Assembly: GCA_038237625.1 (NCBI GenBank)
Contig: JBBRYM010000003.1
Coordinates: 192,761-256,760 of the forward strand
Reading direction: 5' to 3'
Source of the DNA: JAWVFM01 sp038237625
Lineage (GTDB): Bacteria > Actinomycetota > Thermoleophilia > Solirubrobacterales > 70-9
Length of the DNA stretch: 64,000 nucleotides
The notes beneath the pieces were generated by a model. That model was not told where the DNA came from. It saw only the letters and a list, made by a program, of their open reading frames with translations, and searched no databases. Shown piece by piece: positions 15,991 through 23,613 of this stretch. Every line of letters starts with the position of its first letter. Positions within the stretch are counted from its first letter, which is position 1. The translations under genes and the position numbers were made by a program.

Positions 15991-16800
15991 CTATGGGATG
16001 GGACAGACGATCCTCGCCCAGGTCGTGCGATTCGCGCGAACGCGAGCTGAGCGGTGGCATGTCAGGTCACCACCCGTATGGGCGATGAGTTTGTAGCGGC
16101 CTGCCGGTAAGCGGAAGTGGAATTGGTGATGGCGTCGTACGTGCTCTGCCCTGACGCGCTCGCCGGCGGCGTCGTGAACGACGACGAGGCCGGGCTGTCG
16201 CGGGTAGACACCTCCGGGGCTCGGGCCTCCGATATAGGCGATCCCGCCGACGAGTTCGCCGCGACCCGCGCTCGCCGCTGCACCTGCAACCTGCTCGCAG
16301 CTCGGTCTGGCTCGATCACCCTTGGGCGGACGGTCCGGACTAGGGGCCTGCCCCTTGCAGAGGTCGTGTCCTCGGTTGCCGGCGAGCAGGTCACCGCCTC
16401 GGCCGCCCTCGATGAGGTCGCGCCCACGACCGCCATTCGTCCTGTCGCGGCCTTTGCCGCCGAAGAGGCCCGGCCCGGGCGGGACATCGCCGCGCCGAGG
16501 CTGCCCGCCATCGTTTCCCCTGCCACCATGGATGCGGTCGCTGCCCGCGCCGCCGCAGATTGCATCGACCCCGCCTCGACCGTAGATCGTGTCGTTTCCG
16601 CCGAGCCCAACGATTACGTCGACGCCACTCGTCCCGAGGATCCGGTCGTGACCCTTCGTGCCGACGATCGTCGCGCTGAGGCCGTCGCATGTTCGGTGAT
16701 CGCCATGCCTCGCAACCGGAGCGGAACGGACGATGCTCAGTGGCCCAAACGCAACCACGAGCGCGCCCAACGACAGGAGAGCAAGTATCGACCGGCGCAT
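15991..16800 (-). CDS. Secreted RTX-type calcium-binding repeat protein
   Basis: 269 residues with an N-terminal signal (RRSILALLSLGALVVAFG). Between about residues 45 and 150 there are tandem glycine-rich nonapeptides such as GGNDTIYGRGGVDAICGG, GGRGNDGG and GGRGRDLIEGG, the hemolysin-type Ca-binding signature. Several repeats have Arg or Gln in place of the usual Asp. The C-terminal ~90 residues form a separate domain (GRYKLIAHTGGDLTCHRSAR). In actinobacteria such proteins are usually secreted surface proteins of unknown role. Confidence 0.8.
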   Translation of the reverse strand: MRRSILALLSLGALVVAFGPLSIVRSAPVARHGDHRTCDGLSATIVGTKGHDRILGTSGVDVIVGLGGNDTIYGRGGVDAICGGAGSDRIHGGRGNDGGQPRRGDVPPGPGLFGGKGRDRTNGGRGRDLIEGGRGGDLLAGNRGHDLCKGQAPSPDRPPKGDRARPSCEQVAGAAASAGRGELVGGIAYIGGPSPGGVYPRQPGLVVVHDAAGERVRAEHVRRHHQFHFRLPAGRYKLIAHTGGDLTCHRSARVRANRTTWARIVCPIP

Positions 16801-16903
16801 CGTTAACGAGACTACGCCGACGAGGCAGGGCCATCACAGAAAGTCGATGGCGGGTCACGGAGGAACCGTAGTTGGGCGTCCTCAGCGTGCAAAAACGAAA
16901 TCC

Positions 16904-16927
16904 ATTTGGCGCGCAATTTGGCGCGCA
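16904..16927. repeat. Perfect 12-base tandem duplication beside tRNA-Glu
   Basis: ATTTGGCGCGCA occurs twice in direct succession (16904-16915 and 16916-16927), between the RTX gene and the tRNA-Glu terminator. It is too short to be an element by itself but is unusual in otherwise unique sequence. Confidence 0.5.
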
Positions 16928-16943
16928 CCCCCCTCCTCAACGA

Positions 16944-16971
16944 CGAAAACCGCTTGAACAAGCGGTTTTCG
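16944..16971 (-). terminator. Rho-independent terminator after tRNA-Glu
   Basis: A perfect 12-base stem (CGAAAACCGCTT / AAGCGGTTTTCG) with a 4-base loop. On the minus strand the 3' arm carries the TTTT run. It begins 3 bases after the tRNA-Glu 3' end, so it most likely ends tRNA transcription. Confidence 0.75.
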
Positions 16972-16974
16972 TAG

Positions 16975-17047
16975 CACCGCTACGGGGATTCGAACCCCGG
17001 TTTCCGGACTGAGAATCCGGCGTCCTAGTCCCCTAGACGATAGCGGC
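16975..17047 (-). tRNA. tRNA-Glu (anticodon CTC)
   Basis: 73 bases on the minus strand. The acceptor is GCCGCTA paired with TAGCGGT (G1-U72 wobble), with discriminator G. The anticodon stem CCGGA/TCCGG closes a 7-base loop TTCTCAG, giving CTC, which reads GAG codons. The T arm is CGGGGTTCGAATCCCCG. CCA is not encoded. Confidence 0.93.
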
Positions 17048-17099
17048 GTGTGGGGCGATTCTAGAGAGGCTGCCGAGGCGCCGAAGCCTTGGATTTGGA

Positions 17100-17183
17100 T
17101 GCGGCTGAGAGGATTCGAACCTCCACGCCCTTTCGGACACATGCGTCTGAGGCATGCACGTCTACCGGTTCCGTCACAGCCGC
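17100..17183 (-). tRNA. tRNA-Leu (anticodon CAG)
   Basis: 84 bases, a class II tRNA. The acceptor is GCGGCTG paired with CAGCCGC, with discriminator A. The anticodon stem CATGC/GCATG closes loop CTCAGAC, giving CAG for CTG codons. A variable arm (GTCCGAAAGGGC) and T arm (GGAGGTTCGAATCCTC) are present. It lies 52 bases upstream of tRNA-Glu on the same strand, possibly one transcript. Confidence 0.93.
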
Positions 17184-17205
17184 TCCGCGGGTCAAATCTA
17201 GCGAT

Positions 17206-17992
17206 TCACGCCTTAAGGCCGACGTTCTCAAGCATGCGAGCAACGCTGGCGCGGCGGTTGATTCGGACCTGCCAAAGGCCTCGGCGCGGGGTGAAGGTCG
17301 CACGATGCTCCACGCCGACTAGATCGCACGCCGAAGTGAAGATGCGAATGATTTCTGTGGACCTGTTCGCGAACTGATAGCTCAGGTATTCGTTGGGCTT
17401 CGGCCGGTGTACGTCGGTGCGATTGATGAACGCGCAGCCGTCGGTCCAGATGCACGAGCGAATCAGAGCCCACGGCTGCTGCCTCACGATCCCGGTCTGC
17501 CAGGGCTCGAGCTCAATCGGACGCAGGTGCTTCCTTCCCGGCCCATGCTGTGGGAAGAGGCAGCCCCAAGTGCCGCGAATAGACCGAGACGCTTACGCAG
17601 GCGTGGCGGCGGTACGGCACGACGTCCACAGCATTCTCTGGGAAGCATCGGCTGAGGAGCGACCGCGCGGATTCGATGATCCCCGGGTACTTCGCGTCGA
17701 GTGCGATTCGAAGCCGCTGCGTCCGTGCGCCGTCCGAGATCCACCCATCGCCGAGATAGAACCCCAGCAGTTCGGCGTAGTCCTCGGGGGTGAAGGCCAT
17801 CGGCCTACAGGCCTTCCAGCAGCGCGGACAGGTCTCTGGCTCGCGGTGGCGGCCTGACCGTGGCACGTAGGTAGGGCGCCGCCAGTCCCGGATCGTTGCT
17901 CGAGGGATTCCGGTGCGCCTGGAGATCTCGCAGTCGTTGATTCCGCCAGCGATCAGGCGTTCGGCTTCGGCGCGGGCGGCGGATGGGTGCAT
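17206..17992 (-). pseudogene. HTH/LAGLIDADG-domain protein gene with a frameshift
   Basis: ATG at 17992 encodes an N-terminal helix-turn-helix (SRRTGIPRATIRDWR), a Cys pair (CPRCW) and a LAGLIDADG-like helix (YAELLGFYLGDGWIS), then runs out of frame to a stop at 17513. Shifting by one base near 17565-17572 continues as WGCLFPQHGPGRKHLRPIEL and EPWQ, then the second LAGLIDADG-like motif WALIRSCIWTDGC, and ends at 17206. This is the complete order of a familiar actinobacterial HTH plus LAGLIDADG family. One base too many in the CACTTGGGG stretch explains the break, so it is a recent pseudogene or a sequence error. Confidence 0.75.
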
Positions 17993-18061
17993 TCCCGCAA
18001 TTTGCAGGCAAAAGTGTGATGCGTGGCGCGCTAGAGGTGCCGAGTGTGTACCAATACCGAG

Positions 18062-19150
18062 ATGAAGGTTGCCCTCGTCCTTGGCGCCGGCGGGATCCAG
18101 GGTGGCGCCTGGCTCACCGGGGCGCTCGATGCCATCGCGACCGAGACCGGCTGGGATCCGATGGAGGCCGATGCGATCGTCGGCACCTCAGCAGGCGCGA
18201 TGATCGGTGCGATCGTCTCGACCGGGGTCCCGGTCTGGTGGATGGTCGCTCACTCCGCCGGGGAGTCGATCCCGGGTCTGATCGACGCCACCGGCCGCCC
18301 CGCGGAGGACGCGGACCGCTCCGCCGGAGCGCGCTTTCACCTCGACCTCTGGCCGCCGCCGTTCGTGCCAGGCTCGCCGCGCCTCGCGCTCACCACCCTT
18401 CGGCGCCCGCGTGCCTACCCCCCGGCGGCCCTCACCGCGGGCTGGCTGCCGCGCGGGTTCATCTCCACGGAGCCGCTGAAGGAGACTGTCCGCCGGGTCG
18501 TTCCGAGCGGCTGGAGCCCGCACCGCGCGCTGCGGGTCGTGGCGTGCGACTACGCGACCGGCAAGCGCGTGGTCTTCGGCCGCGCCGGGTCGCCCGAGGC
18601 CGATCTGGCCGATGCGGTCGCGGCCTCGTGCGCCATTCCGGGCTTCTACAAGCCGGTGGCGATCGTTGGGCGCTCCTACGTCGACGGAGGCATGTGGTCG
18701 ACCTCCAACCTCGACGTTATGCGCGGCCGCGACTACGACCTTGTCGTCTGCCTCAACCCGACCTCCTCCCTGCACCCCACCCAGGCCTGGAACCCGGTCG
18801 AGTGGCTACCGAACGCGATCCGGACCGGGTCCGGCCGCCGGCTCGGCAGCGAGGCCCGCAAGCTTCGCGCGGAGGGGACCGAAGTCGTCCTCATCCAGCC
18901 GACGCGAGAGGACCTCGACAGCATGGGTCCGAATCTCATGTCGAACCGAAATCGCCACGCCACGCTGATGCGCGCCCGCGAGACGACTCGCGGTCAGCTC
19001 GCGCAACCCGACGTGGCCGCGACCCTGGCCAAACTCCCGCCGGCGTCACGGCCGGAGAAGGTCCGACGCCCTGAAGGCCCGCCGGAGAGCTGGCCGGCGC
19101 AGGCACTGGCAGACCTCGAGCCCGGCGCGCCGGTATACGAGACCGGCTGA
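18062..19150 (+). CDS. Patatin-like phospholipase family protein
   Basis: 362 residues from ATG 18062 (a GTG at 18044 adds six residues before the conserved start). The patatin fold motifs are an oxyanion-hole glycine run in KVALVLGAGGIQGG, nucleophile elbow GTSAG (GxSxG), and DGG with the catalytic Asp in SYVDGGMWSTSNLD. It is therefore a Ser-Asp dyad lipid acyl hydrolase of the RssA/patatin type, probably cytoplasmic or membrane-associated since no signal peptide is present. It stands alone, with no operon partner. Confidence 0.9.
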   Translation: MKVALVLGAGGIQGGAWLTGALDAIATETGWDPMEADAIVGTSAGAMIGAIVSTGVPVWWMVAHSAGESIPGLIDATGRPAEDADRSAGARFHLDLWPPPFVPGSPRLALTTLRRPRAYPPAALTAGWLPRGFISTEPLKETVRRVVPSGWSPHRALRVVACDYATGKRVVFGRAGSPEADLADAVAASCAIPGFYKPVAIVGRSYVDGGMWSTSNLDVMRGRDYDLVVCLNPTSSLHPTQAWNPVEWLPNAIRTGSGRRLGSEARKLRAEGTEVVLIQPTREDLDSMGPNLMSNRNRHATLMRARETTRGQLAQPDVAATLAKLPPASRPEKVRRPEGPPESWPAQALADLEPGAPVYETG

Positions 19151-19296
19151 CGAGCGCGTCGGGCGCCAGCCGGAAGCGCCATCTCGGCCAGCGACCCCTG
19201 CGCAGGACTCCGGCGGCGGGCGCGACCTGTATCGTGGCCCACGAGCCCGGCCATTCGCGTCGGGCGTTTTAACACCATCAAAGGAGCACACCCAGC

Positions 19297-19497
19297 ATGC
19301 CAACAGGAACGGTCAAGTGGTTCAGCGACGAGAAGCGTTTTGGCTTCATCACCGCCGATGACGGCGGCAAGGACCTCTTCGTCCATCAAAGTGGAATCGC
19401 TGACGGCTCGACCTCCCTCCCCGAGGGCACGAAGGTCGAGTTCGACTCCGAGTCGAGCGACCGCGGCCCAAAGGCCGTCAACGTCCGGCGCGTCTGA
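19297..19497 (+). CDS. Cold shock protein (CspA family)
   Basis: 66 residues, a complete cold-shock domain. RNP1 is KRFGFIT (usual K-G-FGFI, with Arg in place of Gly) and RNP2 is DLFVHQS. It binds single-stranded RNA/DNA and melts structure. AAAGGAG lies 10 bases before the ATG. It is monocistronic; a strong hairpin follows at 19520. Confidence 0.95.
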   Translation: MPTGTVKWFSDEKRFGFITADDGGKDLFVHQSGIADGSTSLPEGTKVEFDSESSDRGPKAVNVRRV

Positions 19498-19519
19498 GTT
19501 TTTAACGCGCCATAACGGC

Positions 19520-19556
19520 GGCCGGCGGGCGGGACTCGATCCCGCACCGCCCGGCC
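19520..19556. terminator. Hairpin between the convergent csp and acylase genes
   Basis: GGCCGGCGG pairs with the CCGCCCGGCC side (one bulge), and an inner GCGGGA/TCCCGC stem stacks on it. It lies between the ends of the cold shock gene and the convergent acylase gene. It has no long T run, as is common in GC-rich actinobacteria. Confidence 0.5.
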
Positions 19557-19610
19557 TAGCCGTTTCTCTCCTCCGCCGATCGGCGGTGAATCCTTGCCGC
19601 AGCCGCTCGG

Positions 19611-22067
19611 TTAGCCGTGGTGGTTGAACGAAATAACCTGCTGGATCCCTGACGGCCGGTTCGTATAGGCCATCGTGATCAGCCCGACGCCGGCGAAGTG
19701 GATCTGCTCCGCCGTCGCGTCCGAGCGCCACTGCGACGGATCCGGGGTTGACTGGTCGGTGGTCAGCTGGGCGCCGGCCTGCTCGATCGCGTGCCACACG
19801 GCGTCGCGGCACTTCGACAGCTTGCCGTTGCCGCAGTAGCTGTTCTTCATCGGCTGACCCTGCTTGAGATGCAGAAGCTTGCGGATGTCGCGGTCGAAGT
19901 ACTGGTACCAGCCGGAGTACTGGCCTCCCGGCGGCTGATCGAACCGCGAGAAGATCGTTCCGAGCTCGTTCTCGAGCGACGCGCCGAGCTTTGGCTTCAT
20001 GAATGCGTCGGCGATCTTCGGCCAGGCGACGTCCATGATCGCCGCGCCGGGATCGTCGATCTTGCCGTCGAGATCGGAGTCCAGCCGGCTGCCGCCGTTG
20101 GCACGCCAGGCATCGAGAAGGTCCAGCATGTCCTGGGCCTGCCCGGAGGGCGCCGTCGTCCCCGCGAGGAGCTTGTCGAGCAGCGGCACCGTGTCGATCG
20201 CCCGCACATCCTGCGTCGCAGCGCCATTCATCGCCGAGACCACCTGGGCCATCGTCCACTTGCCGCCCACCTCCTGCTTGCGCAGCTCGGCGTTCAGCAT
20301 GTCGACCCTCGCGGCCGAGCCGTTGCCGCCGAAGGCGTCGTCGGCGGCTCCGAAGCCGTGCGCCGAGATGTTGTTCCAGTTGACCATGGTGCCCTTGACG
20401 GGGGTGTGCTGGGGATCGACGCCCTGGATGTGGTCCGTGGCGGACAGGTAGCCCGTCCACTCGTACTTTCCGGTGCCGACCGTCGGTAGGCTGGGATCAA
20501 TCCCCTTCGGCCGGATCGGCAGCAAACCCGCGCCGAACATCGCGACGTGCTGGTTGTCGATGTAGAACGAGTTGAATGTCTGCGGGGTTAGGGCAGCGGC
20601 CTTCTCGAACGACTTAGGGGAGTGAACCTGGCCGTCGGAGAGCCGGCGGTTGTAGAGCAGGTCCAGCGAATCCTTGCCGTAGCTCGAGCGCTTGGAGGAG
20701 ATCGCAACCCTGCGGCCGTGCGTCTTGCCATAGCCGATGACCGGGCCGTGGACCGTCGTCCAGAACTGCACCGGGTTCCCGTTCAGGGTCCCAGCGTCGA
20801 AGTGGTGCATCTTCAGGCACTTGCCGTTGAACATGTACTTGTGGTCGCTGCCGCCACAGAGGGTCTCTGCGTACTGGTCGATCACGTCGGAGCCGGCCGA
20901 CGTCAGCGTCGTGGCGAAGTCCTTGCCGCGGCCGATCAGCAGGTAGCCGGGGAACGGCGCCGACGTCGCGCCGCGCCAGTGGAGGCCGGGCGCGTGCATG
21001 TCGATCTCGTAGGTGAACCCGGGGAAGAAGTAGCCGATCTGCGGACCGCCGACCAGGAGCGGACGCCCGGTCGCCGAGTGGATCGCCTCGATCATCAGCT
21101 CGTTGGATGCCCGCAGGCGCGTGGCAGGAGTCTGTGCCGCCTTCGGGGCCTTGGCCGACGGAGTAGGCGTGAAGCTCCCCGAGTCGAGGACCACGCTGCC
21201 GGGCGCGCCGGGCTTCGACGGAGCCGGCTCGTAGGGAAACTTCCCGTCCACCGTGATCGGGCTGTCGGCGTTGGTGTGCTGGCGCAGGTCGTTGAAGACG
21301 CTGTAGCCCTTCTTCTTGCCGAGCTTTTTCTCGAGCCCGCCGAGGAACTGCGAGCGGCGCGCCTCGTCGCCGCCGCCCTCGCCGACGAACTGGTCCTTGA
21401 GAGCGTTTAGGGCGAAGATGTCGTTGCGCGTGAACGGCGCCGTGGTCGGGCTGTTGGCGGTTAGGTACGCGTTGATGCCGGCCACGAACATGTCGATGTC
21501 GTGGAGGACCTTCTTGCCCTCCTTACCGGCCCTCTTCAAGACGCCGGCCTGCTTGGCGACGACGTTTTCCGTCTCCTGGCTCGGAATGAAATTCTGGCCG
21601 CTGCCGATCAACCCGACGGCGTCGAGCCCGGGGGCGTCGATCGCGGCAACCCGCGCGTTGTCGCGCGCGACGCTGAGCAGCAGGAACCGGTCCTCGGCCG
21701 CGATCCAGCCGGCGGTCTTGACGGCGGCGTCGTGGCTGGTCGCGTGGACGTGGGGAACGTTGAATGCGTCGCGAGTAAGCGTCGCGCCGGGGAACGGGAC
21801 GGCCTCGTTCGTCCCCGGCCCGTCGGTGGAGACCCCGAACATCTCCGACTTGAAGTAAATCGTGAGGTCGCCGTTGCTGACGTTGTCGAAGAGGGGCGTC
21901 AGGTCGTCGTACATGTGCGCCTGCTGGGCGGCATTCGGCCCGGGCAACCCGTACTGGCCCGAGGGGATGATGTTGAGCGCGGTCTGCGCATCGTCGGCCG
22001 CGGCGCTCGACGCCGGAATCAGGACAAGCGCTCCCGTCGCCGCCACCGTCGCCGCGAATCGCCTCAT
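19611..22067 (-). CDS. Secreted penicillin acylase family protein
   Basis: 818 residues with a signal peptide (AATVAATGALVLIPASSAAA). It has the Ntn-hydrolase precursor layout: an alpha-chain region (FNVPHVHATSHDAAVKTAGW), a spacer to about 320, then the predicted autocleavage nucleophile Ser321 in LRASNELMIEAIHSATGRPL. The later conserved motif MVNWNNISA corresponds to the beta-chain NWNN of penicillin G acylase. Members hydrolyse amide-linked acyl groups such as beta-lactams or acyl-homoserine lactones; the substrate cannot be told here. It is longer than the ~750-residue average. Confidence 0.9.
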   Translation of the reverse strand: MRRFAATVAATGALVLIPASSAAADDAQTALNIIPSGQYGLPGPNAAQQAHMYDDLTPLFDNVSNGDLTIYFKSEMFGVSTDGPGTNEAVPFPGATLTRDAFNVPHVHATSHDAAVKTAGWIAAEDRFLLLSVARDNARVAAIDAPGLDAVGLIGSGQNFIPSQETENVVAKQAGVLKRAGKEGKKVLHDIDMFVAGINAYLTANSPTTAPFTRNDIFALNALKDQFVGEGGGDEARRSQFLGGLEKKLGKKKGYSVFNDLRQHTNADSPITVDGKFPYEPAPSKPGAPGSVVLDSGSFTPTPSAKAPKAAQTPATRLRASNELMIEAIHSATGRPLLVGGPQIGYFFPGFTYEIDMHAPGLHWRGATSAPFPGYLLIGRGKDFATTLTSAGSDVIDQYAETLCGGSDHKYMFNGKCLKMHHFDAGTLNGNPVQFWTTVHGPVIGYGKTHGRRVAISSKRSSYGKDSLDLLYNRRLSDGQVHSPKSFEKAAALTPQTFNSFYIDNQHVAMFGAGLLPIRPKGIDPSLPTVGTGKYEWTGYLSATDHIQGVDPQHTPVKGTMVNWNNISAHGFGAADDAFGGNGSAARVDMLNAELRKQEVGGKWTMAQVVSAMNGAATQDVRAIDTVPLLDKLLAGTTAPSGQAQDMLDLLDAWRANGGSRLDSDLDGKIDDPGAAIMDVAWPKIADAFMKPKLGASLENELGTIFSRFDQPPGGQYSGWYQYFDRDIRKLLHLKQGQPMKNSYCGNGKLSKCRDAVWHAIEQAGAQLTTDQSTPDPSQWRSDATAEQIHFAGVGLITMAYTNRPSGIQQVISFNHHG

Positions 22068-22131
22068 AGCGCTCTCCTTCGCTCTCCCTGATCACCGGCG
22101 CCGTCCGTGACGCCTTGCGAGCATTTTATAG

Positions 22132-22380
22132 GACTGCCGAGCAGACCTTTCGGCGCCGACCGAATCCAGGCTCGCCTACCCCCACAATCCCGCCGCCGCG
22201 ACGAAGGATCAGGAGTGGCTCCTGGGGCCGAACGTCCTGGTCGCGCCCGTGGTGACGCAGGGCTCCACCTCGCGCTGGGTTTATCTGGCGCGCGGCTGCT
22301 GGCGCGACGGCCACACCGGCAAGCATGTTTCGGGCCATGGCACGATCAGCGTCGTCGCTCCGCTCGACCGGCTCCACCTG
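22132..22380 (+). pseudogene. C-terminal remnant of a glycoside hydrolase family 31 enzyme
   Basis: In one frame this stretch reads LAYPHNPAAATKDQEWLLGP, then NVLVAPVVTQGSTSRWVYLA, RGCWRDGHTG and APLDRL, which is the conserved strand region near the end of GH31 alpha-glucosidases. There is a stop at 22129 and no catalytic domain upstream; the neighbouring DNA belongs to the oppositely oriented acylase. It is therefore a leftover fragment without start or active site. The family assignment is from memory of the motif pattern. Confidence 0.65.
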
Positions 22381-22610
22381 CGCGAGGCCTTGTCGACCTG
22401 CGCTTGGACCGGAGCGAGCTTGCGCATCGGCCTGCTGCTGAACCTCCGGCGGGGGGAACCCGCCTGCGATCACTGCTGGGTCGGCCAGTCGGTACAGGGC
22501 GCCGGTCAAACGCCATCAGAAGAGGTGCTCGCATTGCATGCGCGATCCAGCCTCCCATGCCGCATTCGCTCGGCGGCAACCCCTACACCCCGCGCGGACG
22601 GAATTCCGGA
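22381..22610. other. Intergenic stretch with no recognised gene
   Basis: Beyond the GH31-like fragment the frames become low-complexity and no ribosome-binding site or family motif is visible. It contains only the downstream flank of the DUF5995 gene and may include more decayed sequence of the fragment. Confidence 0.4.
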
Positions 22611-23531
22611 TCAGTGGATCGGATGCGCGGCGCAGTACGCGTCGCGCGTGGCCCGGTATCCGGGCGGGAGGCTCAGGTTGGCATTCGCGATCGCCTGGGC
22701 CCAAGTCGCCGCGTAGGCCTCGATCTGGCCCGCAACCTGATTTCGCTCGGCCTGCGTCTTGGCGTTCACCAGGCGCTCGGCTTCGCGCCACACCACCTCG
22801 CGCCAGCCCCGGACGAGCTCGAGCCCGGCGACATCGTCGAGGGGCGTCAAATCGGAGTTCGTGTAGCCGACGAGCGAGTCGTAGTGGCGCTTGATCGCGT
22901 CGACGACAGGCTGATAGGCATGGTTCAAGACGAGGTTGACCGCGTCGTGATCGGCCTTTCGCGACTCTCCGCTTCGAGTGCGGAGCCCGAGCGCCGCGAT
23001 TACGAACGGCATGTCGTTTTGAACGTGCGCGTTGATCCCGAGCAGCATGTCCTGGGCACCGTTGGCGTTGCCGCTGGCGGCTGTCTGAAACGCGATTCGC
23101 CAGGCGGGTGGCACCGTCGCCCCGCGCCTGTAAGCGTGAACGGTGTCGAAATAGAGGTCCGCGAAAAGCGCGTCCTCCGTGTACAGGTAGTGCGGGTGCT
23201 CGTAGAGATCCGGCTTGGTGTGGATCAGGTTGCGAAAGACCTTGGTCAGCGTCAGGTACGTCGTCGTGAAGACGGCGCGATGGTCGCAGCCAAAATGGGC
23301 CTGCAGGCGCTTCATCCGCTTGACTTCGGTGTCGACGCACTTCGGCGAGGAGACCTTGCAATGCGGGACCGGCCCCGGCTGCGGGGCATTGGGACTGCCT
23401 AGCGGGGGCAGCAGTGTCACCCAGTTGACGTTGGGCACGTAACCCGAAGCAGCGGACGTGGTACCGGCGCCCAGCCCGGCCCCGCATACGGCCAGCGCGG
23501 TAAGCGCGGCGATTCGTACCCTCGGTCGCAT
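22611..23531 (-). CDS. Secreted DUF5995 family protein
   Basis: 306 residues from ATG 23531, where a proper signal peptide begins (RPRVRIAALTALAVCGAGLG, then TTSAASG). The much longer open frame upstream would overlap the sialidase-like gene. The mature part is helical, with KCVDTEVKRMKRLQAHFGCD, LTLTKVFRNLIHTKPDLYEH, FADLYFDTVHAYRRG and a His/Asp-rich NAHVQNDMPFVIAALG, the pattern of actinobacterial DUF5995 proteins. Biochemical role unknown. The conserved His/Asp residues might bind metal. Confidence 0.75.
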   Translation of the reverse strand: MRPRVRIAALTALAVCGAGLGAGTTSAASGYVPNVNWVTLLPPLGSPNAPQPGPVPHCKVSSPKCVDTEVKRMKRLQAHFGCDHRAVFTTTYLTLTKVFRNLIHTKPDLYEHPHYLYTEDALFADLYFDTVHAYRRGATVPPAWRIAFQTAASGNANGAQDMLLGINAHVQNDMPFVIAALGLRTRSGESRKADHDAVNLVLNHAYQPVVDAIKRHYDSLVGYTNSDLTPLDDVAGLELVRGWREVVWREAERLVNAKTQAERNQVAGQIEAYAATWAQAIANANLSLPPGYRATRDAYCAAHPIH

Positions 23532-23613
23532 CCCGCCTGAGAGGGTACGCCACGCCGGCGCGATCCCCGCCGATTCCGTCCCGAGCGCGAATCCCTCCCC
23601 GGCGGGCCTACGG

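Noticed and set aside
18994..20460. 488-codon minus-strand frame across patatin, csp and acylase genes
   Set aside because: Out of frame with the acylase, Arg-rich, and covers three genes with clear domains.
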